DNA of 32,601 nucleotides from an uncultured Eubacterium sp. (GTDB lineage: Bacteria > Bacillota > Clostridia > Lachnospirales > Lachnospiraceae). The stretch's first letter is position 1, and each line of letters opens with the position of its first letter. Location of the stretch: contig CAJUAU010000029.1 in the NCBI GenBank assembly GCA_910584645.1, positions 1 through 32,601 on the forward strand, written 5' to 3'. Shown here one piece after another: positions 1 through 6,070 of this stretch. Under the pieces are notes generated by a model that ran no database searches, was not told the origin of the DNA, and saw only the letters and a program-made list of their open reading frames with translations. The position numbers and the translations under genes are program-made.

Positions 1-238
1 TCAGCTGATGGACGATGGCGCATACGATCTCCATGTGAGCAAGTTCTTCTGTACCGATATCGGTCAATACCCCGGCAACTTTCCGGTTGGTATTGGAATA
101 CCGCTGGGACAGATAGCGCATGGCAGCGCCGACTTCGCCATCGGGGCCTCCAAACTGGCTTATTATCACCTTTGCGATCTCAGCATTTGGTCTCGATATA
201 TTTACTGGGTACTGTAGTCTTTTTTCATAATTCCACAT
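1..238 (-). CDS. cotJC: CotJC-type manganese catalase-like spore coat protein (partial)
   Basis: Only the first 79 residues are in the window; the gene continues past the left edge. The reading begins MWNYEKRLQYPV and contains GPDGEVGAAMRYLSQRY and the TEELAHMEI segment. Glu35, Glu65 and His68 match the metal-ligand pattern of the manganese-catalase / CotJC family, which in spores is a coat-associated protein thought to remove peroxide. The ATG lies 3 bp after the stop of cotJB, and a G-rich ribosome site sits inside the end of cotJB, so the two are probably translated from one message. Identity is secure because of both the motif and the cotJA-cotJB neighbours. The second half of the metal site cannot be checked here. 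Confidence 0.9.
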   Translation of the reverse strand, partial: MWNYEKRLQYPVNISRPNAEIAKVIISQFGGPDGEVGAAMRYLSQRYSNTNRKVAGVLTDIGTEELAHMEIVCAIVHQL

Positions 239-241
239 AGA

Positions 242-499
242 TTAGCATCCCCCTTCCCATGGCCATGGTCCTTCTACCCAGGTCCAGCCATTGTCTACAT
301 TAACATTTTCATTGACCAGGGGACCGAAGTAGCGGGTATATTCCTCCGCTGCTTCTTTGTACAGCTTCTTATACTTTTTATAATACATCAAAGCATCTTC
401 ATCGGTGGGATGGGTGTCCAGATAGAGAACGACGTCGTCTATGGCAAATCCAAGTTCCTGGACATAACGGAGCATTTTTTCTTTGTCTGCCTGATTCAT
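242..499 (-). CDS. cotJB: Spore coat protein CotJB
   Basis: An 85-residue protein of the usual CotJB length, starting MNQADKEKMLRYVQELGFAI and carrying the family's YLDTHPTDEDALMYY block and a Trp/Gly/Pro-rich C terminus. CotJB is a small protein of the inner spore coat made in the mother cell; its biochemical role is unknown. The ATG overlaps the cotJA stop by 4 bp (ATGA), a typical coupled arrangement, and cotJC follows within 3 bp. No signal peptide or membrane segment is visible. The order cotJA-cotJB-cotJC is the conserved one in Bacillus and clostridia, which makes the call firm. Confidence 0.93.
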   Translation of the reverse strand: MNQADKEKMLRYVQELGFAIDDVVLYLDTHPTDEDALMYYKKYKKLYKEAAEEYTRYFGPLVNENVNVDNGWTWVEGPWPWEGGC

Positions 500-771
500 C
501 TCATACCCCTCCTGTAATGATTGTTGTCATAATGGTTCGCAGTTCTGCCGGCAAATGGGGAGCAGGCAGCTCTGGAGCCCTCGAACGGTAAAACCAGCTC
601 TTCAAAGATGGTACCGTGTTTCAGCGCACTGCAGCCGTCCATCACGTTCTGCCATTTTTGCCATGGAACATATGCCATTGCAAGACTTTTTTTGTCTTTT
701 GGCGGTTTGGGAGGCATAGGAGGCATATCCGGATGTTCACAGCCACAGGAATTCATGTAGCGGTTATTCAT
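496..771 (-). CDS. cotJA: Spore coat-associated protein CotJA
   Basis: A 91-residue protein whose N-terminal part is rich in Pro and Met (PDMPPMPPKPPKD, about residues 14-26), followed by the diagnostic CotJA block AMAYVPWQKWQNVMD and the ALKHGTIFEELVLPF segment. CotJA is the first protein of the cotJ operon and is needed for assembly of CotJC into the coat in Bacillus. The start is supported by GGAG nine bases before the ATG. The C-terminal 25 residues (after ELVLPFEG) are basic and His/Asn/Arg rich. The gene heads the minus-strand operon and has a mother-cell-type promoter candidate just upstream. Confidence 0.9.
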   Translation of the reverse strand: MNNRYMNSCGCEHPDMPPMPPKPPKDKKSLAMAYVPWQKWQNVMDGCSALKHGTIFEELVLPFEGSRAACSPFAGRTANHYDNNHYRRGMR

Positions 772-799
772 AAGGAATCTCCTTGTTTGTCTTTTATTA

Positions 800-827
800 T
801 AATTTATGACAAAATTCGCGGTAGGTG
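800..827 (-). promoter_or_regulatory. Candidate mother-cell (sigma-K/E type) promoter of cotJ
   Basis: On the minus strand CACC (824-827) is followed after 15 bp by CATAAATTA (800-808). This fits the sigma-K pattern mACm-N15/16-CATAnnnTA, and the -10 also fits sigma-E. The box lies about 30 bp before the cotJA ATG. No good sigma-E -35 is seen. In Bacillus the cotJ operon is sigma-E dependent, so which mother-cell sigma factor acts here is uncertain. Confidence 0.5.
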
Positions 828-856
828 AAAAAAATAAAAAATTTTAAAAAAAGTTG

Positions 857-885
857 TTGACAAAATGAAAAGTTTCATTTATGAT
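857..885 (+). promoter_or_regulatory. Sigma-A promoter of perR
   Basis: TTGACA (857-862), a 17-bp spacer and TATGAT (880-885) form a near-consensus vegetative promoter. Transcription would begin near 892, that is, downstream of the ATG at 865. That excludes the longer reading frame and forces use of the TTG start at 928. Two palindromes overlap the promoter and start point and are listed separately. Confidence 0.8.
865..878. promoter_or_regulatory. Palindrome between -35 and -10 of the perR promoter
   Basis: ATGAAA-AG-TTTCAT is a perfect 6-bp inverted repeat lying wholly in the spacer of the promoter. A protein bound here would block RNA polymerase. It is a candidate autoregulatory site, but it does not match the Bacillus Per box well. 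Confidence 0.4.
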
Positions 886-887
886 GA

Positions 888-908
888 TATCAGTAACAAT
901 TACTATTA
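888..908. promoter_or_regulatory. Candidate Per box at the perR start point
   Basis: TATCAGTAA-CAA-TTACTATTA is an inverted repeat with 7 of 9 arm positions paired and a perfect GTAA/TTAC core. It is AT-rich, covers the expected transcription start, and resembles the general form of Per/Fur boxes. PerR proteins usually repress their own gene, which fits. Confidence 0.45.
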
Positions 909-927
909 TCAAAATGAGGTGGATACC

Positions 928-1314
928 TTGGCTGGAATCAAGTACAGTAGACAGAGAGAAGCGATCCTTGCTTACCTGCATTCTACCAAAGAACATCCTA
1001 CAGCAGAAAAGGTATATATGGAATTGAGAGCACAATTTCCAAAGCTTAGTCTTGGTACAGTGTACCGAAACCTGAATTTGCTGGCGGAATCCGGTGAAAT
1101 TCTTCGATTAAGCTGCGGAGACAGTACAGATCATTTTGATGCTACTGTTACGCCGCATTACCATTTTGTTTGCAGGAAATGCGATAAGATCCTGGATCTG
1201 GAGATGTCCTCTCTTGATTTTATTGAAGAAAGGGCGGCTGAGAACTTTCAGGGAAAGGTTCAGGGACACCAGGTATATTTTTATGGTGAGTGTGAGGACT
1301 GCATGTCGACATAA
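928..1314 (+). CDS. perR: PerR-type peroxide-sensing repressor (Fur family)
   Basis: The protein is 128 residues from a TTG start, reading MAGIKYSRQREAIL, with GAGGTGG just upstream. The N-terminal winged helix includes HPTAEKVYMELR and LGTVYRNLNLLAESGEI. The C-terminal dimer domain has HFDATVTPHYHFVCRKCDKI, giving the Asp and His residues of the PerR regulatory metal site, plus two CxxC pairs (VCRKC and ECEDC) for structural zinc. The HFD triplet with Asp favours PerR over Fur. The family senses peroxide by metal-catalysed oxidation of histidines and represses oxidative-stress genes. The rubrerythrin gene follows in the same direction after 66 bp. A longer frame from ATG 865 exists but begins upstream of the expected transcript start, so it was rejected. 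Confidence 0.88.
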   Translation: MAGIKYSRQREAILAYLHSTKEHPTAEKVYMELRAQFPKLSLGTVYRNLNLLAESGEILRLSCGDSTDHFDATVTPHYHFVCRKCDKILDLEMSSLDFIEERAAENFQGKVQGHQVYFYGECEDCMST

Positions 1315-1345
1315 AGTTTATGCTGGTCTTTTGCCAGATAAACTT
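1314..1345 (+). other. Intercistronic hairpin between perR and rubrerythrin
   Basis: AAGTTTATGCTGG (1314-1326) pairs with CCAGATAAACTT (1334-1345) around a 7-nt loop, with one bulged G. It begins on the last base of the perR stop and is not followed by a T run, so it does not look like a simple terminator. It may mark an RNA processing or stability site that lets rubrerythrin be made in excess of PerR. Confidence 0.5.
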
Positions 1346-1380
1346 GAAAATAAAATTAAAAAATTAAAGGAGAGATAAGG

Positions 1381-1923
1381 ATGAAAAAATTTGTATGTAG
1401 TGTATGTGGATATGTTCATGAGGGAGATTCTGCACCGGACAAGTGCCCACAGTGTAATGCGCCAGCAAGTAAGTTTACAGAGCAGGCTGGAGATAAGACA
1501 TGGGCAGCAGAGCATGTAGTGGGAGTTGCTCAGGGAGTTCCGGAAGATATCATTGAGGACCTTCGTGCAAACTTCAACGGAGAGTGCTCTGAGGTAGGTA
1601 TGTATCTTGCTATGTCCCGCGTGGCTCACAGAGAGGGTTATCCTGAGATCGGCCTTTATTGGGAAAAAGCAGCTTACGAAGAGGCTGAGCATGCCGCTAA
1701 GTTTGCAGAGCTTCTTGGTGAGGTTGTAACAGACAGCACAAAGAAAAATCTTGAAATGCGTGTAGAGGCAGAGAATGGCGCAACAGCTGGAAAAACTGAC
1801 TTGGCGAAGCGTGCAAAGGCTCTGAATCTGGATGCGATCCATGATACTGTGCATGAGATGGCTCGTGACGAGGCTAGACATGGAAAAGCCTTCGAGGGTC
1901 TGCTGAAGAGATATTTTGGGTAA
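1381..1923 (+). CDS. Reverse rubrerythrin (NADH peroxidase-type)
   Basis: The 180-residue protein begins with a rubredoxin-like domain (MKKFVCSVCGYVHEG, then CPQC; Cys6, 9, 22, 25) and continues with a ferritin-like di-iron domain (FNGECSEVGMYLAMSR, EEAEHAAKFAELL, HEMARDEARHGKAFEGLLKRYFG). In classical rubrerythrin the rubredoxin domain is C-terminal; here it is N-terminal, the 'reverse' order typical of clostridia. These enzymes reduce hydrogen peroxide, and often oxygen, with electrons from NADH via rubredoxin-type partners. AAAGGAGAGATAAGG precedes the ATG. Its place right after perR suggests repression by PerR and induction under peroxide. Length and motifs are complete. Confidence 0.93.
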   Translation: MKKFVCSVCGYVHEGDSAPDKCPQCNAPASKFTEQAGDKTWAAEHVVGVAQGVPEDIIEDLRANFNGECSEVGMYLAMSRVAHREGYPEIGLYWEKAAYEEAEHAAKFAELLGEVVTDSTKKNLEMRVEAENGATAGKTDLAKRAKALNLDAIHDTVHEMARDEARHGKAFEGLLKRYFG

Positions 1924-1951
1924 GATAAAGAGTTTTCTCGATTTGAAGATA

Positions 1952-1990
1952 GAAGGAAGGGGACAGGCGGTTTGTCTGTCTCCTTCCTTT
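1952..1990 (+). terminator. Terminator after the rubrerythrin gene
   Basis: A stem of about 15 bp (1952-1966 with 1976-1990, two G-T pairs, 9-nt loop) lies about 30 bp after the stop. The T run is short and partly inside the stem, so termination may be incomplete. Confidence 0.6.
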
Positions 1991-1992
1991 AT

Positions 1993-2026
1993 ATGAAACA
2001 CTTATGATACAAATATGTGATATTCT
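1993..2026 (+). promoter_or_regulatory. Response-regulator operator and promoter of the two-component operon
   Basis: ATGAAACA (1993-2000) and ATGATACA (2004-2011) are direct repeats with an 11-bp period, the spacing expected for an OmpR/PhoB-type dimer. A weaker third repeat, ATGTGATA, starts exactly 11 bp later at 2015. TATTCT at 2021-2026 could be the -10; no good -35 is present, so activation is likely. The same arrangement occurs at 4902-4935. Confidence 0.6.
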
Positions 2027-2074
2027 GTTCTCTCAATGTGTAATTTAACAGGAACTTTTGGAATGGAGGGCAAG

Positions 2075-2728
2075 ATGATTAAAATACTGATTGTAGAAGA
2101 CGAAGCCCCCATCTCCAATCTCATTTCCATGAGTCTGGAGAAAGCGGGGTATCAATGTGAGTGCGTATTTGACGGAATGGAAGCGGCAGACAGACTTGAG
2201 GAAGAGCACTATGATCTGGTTCTTCTGGATATCATGCTGCCCAAAGTAGATGGATATGAGCTGATGGAATATATTCAGCCAATGGGGATCCCGGTTATTT
2301 TCCTGACGGCAAAGTCCAATGTGGAGGATACGGTAAAGGGGCTTGAGATGGGGGCAGAAGATTATCTGACAAAGCCTTTTGAGATCGTGGAATTGCTGGC
2401 GAGGGTGGAGGTGGTGCTCCGACGGTATGATAAAAATGAACAATATCTGCGGGTGGAGGACGTGGAGGTGAATACCCGTTCCCGAACTGTGACGAAAGAT
2501 AAAAAAGTGGTGCGGCTCACCAATAAAGAATATGAACTACTGCTTATGTTCATAAAAAATAAAAATATTGCATTGTTTCGTGATGTTATCTATGAAAGAA
2601 TATGGGAAAAGGATTATACCGGAGAAAGCAGGACTGTGGATCTTCATGTGCAGCGCCTGAAAAGGAAGCTTGGCTGGGAGGATAAGATAAAAACCATTTA
2701 TAAGATCGGTTACAGATTGGAGGTATAG
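2075..2728 (+). CDS. OmpR/PhoB-family response regulator
   Basis: The 217-residue protein starts MIKILIVEDEAPIS after GGAGGG; a 13-codon upstream extension was rejected because it lacks a ribosome site. The receiver domain (about 1-120) has acidic Glu8/Asp9, the phospho-acceptor Asp52 in VLLDIMLP, the Thr of FLTAK, and Lys in LTKPFE. The winged-helix output domain (about 125-217) ends DLHVQRLKRKLG...IYKIGYRLEV, typical of the OmpR group. It is followed after 4 bp by its histidine kinase. The sequence does not show the signal. A direct-repeat site upstream of its own gene and of the lipoprotein gene at 4968 suggests autoregulation and at least one target close by. Confidence 0.93.
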   Translation: MIKILIVEDEAPISNLISMSLEKAGYQCECVFDGMEAADRLEEEHYDLVLLDIMLPKVDGYELMEYIQPMGIPVIFLTAKSNVEDTVKGLEMGAEDYLTKPFEIVELLARVEVVLRRYDKNEQYLRVEDVEVNTRSRTVTKDKKVVRLTNKEYELLLMFIKNKNIALFRDVIYERIWEKDYTGESRTVDLHVQRLKRKLGWEDKIKTIYKIGYRLEV

Positions 2729-2732
2729 ATCC

Positions 2733-4157
2733 TTGAAAATTACATGGAAATTGTTTTTTTCAACTGTGATCACAATGATCGTAACATTTTGTCTGGCAGG
2801 GTATTTTTTGATCTCTGCCCTTTTTCAATCCGGGTATGAACAGGCAGTGGACGGTGCGATCAACGTGGATCAGCTGTTTCTGCACGAATTTGGAAATTAT
2901 ATGGTGGGTGTTTCAAAAGAAGAAAATGCAGACCGGCATATTGGTGCCCTTGCTAATGAGTTGCTGATGGAAAATATACAGGTGCATATAAAAAAAGAAG
3001 ACGGCACTGTTTTGTTTTCAAATACATCTTTTCCGGAGCAGGAGATTGAGGCGGAGGCAGAAACGGAAGGTATGGCCAGGCGTCTCGTAAATTACGAAGG
3101 GAATTATTATATTCAGGTAAAAAGCAGGGTTACAGTGGAGGATATGGAGTATCAAGCGGTACTTTTTCATGATGTCACGGACCTTTTTGTAAAAAGAGAA
3201 GAGGAGATACAGATCTATCATCGTTTTCTCATTCTTTTCCTGATTCTGGATGGGCTGGTCAGCCTGATCCTGGCAGGGTGCATTGTCCGGCCGATCAAAA
3301 AAATTTCCCGCAGTGCGGGACGTATTGCAGGAGGGGATCTGGACCACCGGATCCGGATCCGGGGAGGGGATGAGATCAGCCGTCTGGGATCGGACTTCAA
3401 CTGTATGGCAGACAGTCTGGCAGGCAAAATACAGGAGCTGGAGGACGCGGCGAAGCGGCAGGAGGAATTTATCGGCAGCTTTGCCCACGAATTGAAAACT
3501 CCTCTCACTTCCATTATCGGATATGCGGATCTGCTGCGTTCCAACCGCCAGACCGAGGAGCAGCAGTTTTTGTGTGCTAATTACATTTTCAAGGAGGGAA
3601 AGCGGCTGGAGACTTTGTCATTCCGTCTGCTGGATCTGATTGTTTTGGAAAAGAGCGAGCTGCATCTTTGTAAAATAAATGCGGTGGATTTTTTACAGGA
3701 GATCCAGGGTATGTTGATGCCGGTTATGGAGAGCAAAGGGAAAAAGCTGGTGGTTTCGGCAGAAGATGGGACATTGCGGGGAGAACCGGAACTGCTGCAC
3801 TCGGTTTTCATTAATCTTGCAGACAATGCGGCGAAGAGTGCCGCAACGGAAATCGTATTGAAAGGTAAAGCATTGGAGAATGAGTATGAGATCGTAGTGT
3901 GTGACAATGGCCAGGGCATCCCGGAGGAAGAACTGGTAAGGATCACGGAGGCATTTTACATGGTAGATAAGTCCAGAAGCCGCCGCCAGGGCGGCGCGGG
4001 CCTGGGACTTGCCATTTGTCAGAAGATTCTGGACCTTCATGAGGCAGCGATGAATTTCGAGAGCCGACAGGGAGAGGGGACCTGGGTAAAGATCCGTTTT
4101 CCCGCGAATGTGGCGGATACTGCAGATATTGAAAAAGCAGAGGAGGAAAAAAGGTGA
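2733..4157 (+). CDS. Membrane sensor histidine kinase
   Basis: The 474-residue kinase uses a TTG start with GGAGG nine bases upstream. Transmembrane helices at about 9-31 and 165-185 enclose an extracellular sensor of about 130 residues. A HAMP linker (about 183-236) leads to the HisKA dimer helix with phospho-acceptor His252 in SFAHELKTPLTSI. The ATPase domain has the N box NLADNAAKS (361-369), G1 DNGQGIPEE (391-399) and G2 GGAGLGLAIC (420-429). It should phosphorylate the regulator encoded 4 bp upstream. The sensor region resembles nothing I can name. The 3' end overlaps the next gene by 4 bp, so kinase and the unknown third protein are translationally linked. Confidence 0.93.
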   Translation: MKITWKLFFSTVITMIVTFCLAGYFLISALFQSGYEQAVDGAINVDQLFLHEFGNYMVGVSKEENADRHIGALANELLMENIQVHIKKEDGTVLFSNTSFPEQEIEAEAETEGMARRLVNYEGNYYIQVKSRVTVEDMEYQAVLFHDVTDLFVKREEEIQIYHRFLILFLILDGLVSLILAGCIVRPIKKISRSAGRIAGGDLDHRIRIRGGDEISRLGSDFNCMADSLAGKIQELEDAAKRQEEFIGSFAHELKTPLTSIIGYADLLRSNRQTEEQQFLCANYIFKEGKRLETLSFRLLDLIVLEKSELHLCKINAVDFLQEIQGMLMPVMESKGKKLVVSAEDGTLRGEPELLHSVFINLADNAAKSAATEIVLKGKALENEYEIVVCDNGQGIPEEELVRITEAFYMVDKSRSRRQGGAGLGLAICQKILDLHEAAMNFESRQGEGTWVKIRFPANVADTADIEKAEEEKR

Positions 4158-4882
4158 AAAAATATGTTATGTCCATCGTGGCATTTTTAATGTTTCTGGT
4201 AACCACAGCCGTATGTTTTTATCTTCCTCCCAGACTTTTTGCATTGAGTGATAACCAGAGGACAAAAGAAACGCCGGTGGGGAAAGAGGATATTGTGATC
4301 CAGGCGAATGCCCAGATCCCATTTAAAAATAAACTGGAATTGATCTATTATCAGCCATCCAATCTGGAACTGATCCCGGTGAGCCAGGGGACAGACCAGA
4401 AGAGCGATCTGGAGCAGGTGCTGCGGCAGGAGATTTCGACACTGAAAAAGGCAAAAGCCCTGCCCAAAAAGTTTCGGCCTTTTTACGACAAATTGGTCAA
4501 AGAGCGGAATTTTGTGATCAATACACAAAATCCAGAAGAATATATGTATATCTGGATCATGGATATGCCAGATAAAAGCGGCAGCATGACATTACGGGCG
4601 GCCGTTGAAGAAGAGAGCGGGAAAGTGGTTTATTTCAGCTTGTATAGCAAGGATAGTATTCTTCCCGTCGATAAAATGAAGAAGGGATACTGCAGTTATC
4701 TGGGCATGGAAGAGCTTTTGGGATCCATATACTTTTCCCCGCAGGATCTGTTAGGGGAGTATGATTTCATCACAGGGATCTACGCCTATGAGTATCTGGG
4801 CTACATTGGAAGTATAGGAGTGGGTGAAAATAATAATGGAAATCCTCTGGGAACAGATTCTTCTACTTCACAAAGCAATTAA
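4154..4882 (+). CDS. Unknown membrane-anchored protein, third member of two-component operon
   Basis: The 242-residue protein starts at GTG inside the kinase stop region (GTGA overlap), with AGGAGG upstream. One hydrophobic segment near residues 5-27 would anchor or export it; the rest is predicted extracellular: a mixed region with KLELIYYQPSNLELIP, IWIMDMPDKSGSMTLRAAVEEESGKVVYFSLYS and a low-complexity Asn/Gly/Ser tail. I do not recognise a family. Being coupled to the kinase, it may modulate the kinase's extracellular sensor, as accessory proteins of other systems do; that is inference from position alone. The C39-like lipoprotein gene follows after 85 bp with no clear terminator in between. 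Confidence 0.75.
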   Translation: MKKYVMSIVAFLMFLVTTAVCFYLPPRLFALSDNQRTKETPVGKEDIVIQANAQIPFKNKLELIYYQPSNLELIPVSQGTDQKSDLEQVLRQEISTLKKAKALPKKFRPFYDKLVKERNFVINTQNPEEYMYIWIMDMPDKSGSMTLRAAVEEESGKVVYFSLYSKDSILPVDKMKKGYCSYLGMEELLGSIYFSPQDLLGEYDFITGIYAYEYLGYIGSIGVGENNNGNPLGTDSSTSQSN

Positions 4883-4901
4883 TATTATTCAGCAGCTTTG
4901 A

Positions 4902-4935
4902 ATGAAACAATTATGATACAAGGGCGGTTTATCCT
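4902..4935 (+). promoter_or_regulatory. Second copy of the response-regulator operator, before the lipoprotein gene
   Basis: ATGAAACA (4902-4909) and ATGATACA (4913-4920) repeat with an 11-bp period. The 20-bp block matches 1993-2012 at 19 of 20 positions. TATCCT (4930-4935) sits 28 bp from the block start, exactly as TATTCT does at the other locus. This supports control of the lipoprotein gene by the neighbouring regulator. Confidence 0.6.
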
Positions 4936-4960
4936 GTCATTATGAACTAAGGACAGGAGT
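4934..4960 (+). other. Inverted repeat covering the ribosome site of the lipoprotein gene
   Basis: TCCTGTC and GACAGGA are perfect 7-bp arms separated by 13 nt. The right arm overlaps the AGGAG ribosome site used by the ATG at 4968. If it folds in the message it could limit translation. No ligand or known leader class is recognised. Confidence 0.4.
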
Positions 4961-4967
4961 GGTCAGG

Positions 4968-5933
4968 ATGGGCAGAAAAAGGATCAATAGGCATAAAGCT
5001 CGTATACGCTGGGGAAGGATCATGTTTATCTTTCTGGTACTGGTTGTTGTGGGGATCGCAGCCTGCACAAACCGAGCTGAATATGAGAGCGGAGCAGCCA
5101 GGGCGCAGGAGGAAGATGCGGCAGGCAGCGGGACGAAGGAGCACACAGGTGAGGCTTTGGCAAAAGCGGAAAAGCCGGTGCAGCAGGACAAAGGCAGTGA
5201 TATCCGCCAGCTTCTCAGGAATGATCCCTATCAGAAAGAACTTCTTCAGCGTTATGAGAAAGATGGAAGAGTGTATGAGATCGCAAAGAACCGGAAAGCA
5301 TATCCGGATAAACTGATCGAGACGCTGATCCAGTATCCTGAGACAATGGATTTTGTGCTGGGCTATCCGGAGCGGAAAGTTTGGAAGAATAAAGAGATTG
5401 AGATCACAGAAGAGGTGGTTCAGGGAGAGATTCCGTTATTTATTCAGTGGGACAAACGCTGGGGATATATCCCCTATGGAAACAGTATTGTGGGGATCAG
5501 TGGATGTGGTCCGGTCTGCCTTTCCATGGTGCTTATGGGACTTACCGGAGATACCAGATACGATCCTGCGTGGATGGCTTCCTACAGTGAAATAAATGAT
5601 TACTGGGTGGAGGGAGTTGGCACCAGCTGGGAACTTATGGGGAAAGGGGCAGAAGAACTTGGCCTCATCTCAGAACGTCTTCCCCTGCAGTGGGAAATGA
5701 TCCGCAGCAGACTGGACCGGGGAGATCCTGTCATCTGCAGTATGAAGCCCGGTGATTTTACATATAAAGGGCACTTTGTCGTACTGACAGGCATCAGCAA
5801 ACAAGGAAAGATCACCCTGTGCGATCCCAACAGCCGGGTAAACAGCAGAAAGAAATGGGATCCCCAGCAGGTTCTGGGGCAGATGAAAAGTGCGTGGTCA
5901 TACCAGTGGACCGGGGAGAAAAAGGGATATTAA
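4968..5933 (+). CDS. Lipoprotein with C39-like cysteine peptidase domain
   Basis: From ATG 4968 (AGGAG 8 bp upstream; GTG 4959 is an alternative) the protein has 321 residues. A basic N terminus and hydrophobic stretch end in the lipobox-like IAAC, giving a possible lipidated Cys33. A charged linker follows, then a papain-like C39_2-type domain: IPLFIQWDKRWGYIPYG leading to SGCGPVCLSMVL with Cys180, KGHFVVLTGI with His269, and CDPNS with Asp286. These three could form a Cys-His-Asp set. Such surface proteins may cleave peptides or cell-wall material; the substrate is unknown. It stands right after the two-component operon and shares its operator. The gene is followed by a strong terminator. 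Confidence 0.82.
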   Translation: MGRKRINRHKARIRWGRIMFIFLVLVVVGIAACTNRAEYESGAARAQEEDAAGSGTKEHTGEALAKAEKPVQQDKGSDIRQLLRNDPYQKELLQRYEKDGRVYEIAKNRKAYPDKLIETLIQYPETMDFVLGYPERKVWKNKEIEITEEVVQGEIPLFIQWDKRWGYIPYGNSIVGISGCGPVCLSMVLMGLTGDTRYDPAWMASYSEINDYWVEGVGTSWELMGKGAEELGLISERLPLQWEMIRSRLDRGDPVICSMKPGDFTYKGHFVVLTGISKQGKITLCDPNSRVNSRKKWDPQQVLGQMKSAWSYQWTGEKKGY

Positions 5934-5956
5934 TATAGATATGGCAGATGTGCCAA

Positions 5957-5989
5957 AAAAAGATTCGTCATTTTTAGACGGATCTTTTT
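5957..5989 (+). terminator. Intrinsic terminator after the lipoprotein gene
   Basis: A 13-bp stem (5957-5969 with 5977-5989, one G-T pair) and 7-nt loop is followed by a T-rich tract. It separates the two-component/lipoprotein region from recJ. Confidence 0.88.
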
Positions 5990-6016
5990 GTCTTTTTCTG
6001 TGGTATATGGTAAAAT
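5988..6016 (+). promoter_or_regulatory. Promoter upstream of recJ
   Basis: TTGTCT (5988-5993), 17 bp, TAAAAT (6011-6016). The -35 begins at the base of the preceding terminator, a compact arrangement. Start point would be near 6023, leaving a leader of about 48 nt. Confidence 0.55.
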
Positions 6017-6070
6017 GTATTAAGAGTTACAAGATGGCACCATGGGGCGAAAGGAAGGAAAAGGGAAGGG

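Noticed and set aside
865..927. 21-residue N-terminal extension of PerR from ATG 865
   Set aside because: The perR promoter -10 lies inside it, so it would not be transcribed; the extension is unlike PerR proteins.
1318..2001. A 227-codon open frame opposite rubrerythrin
   Set aside because: No recognisable protein features; it covers a certain rubrerythrin gene and a terminator.
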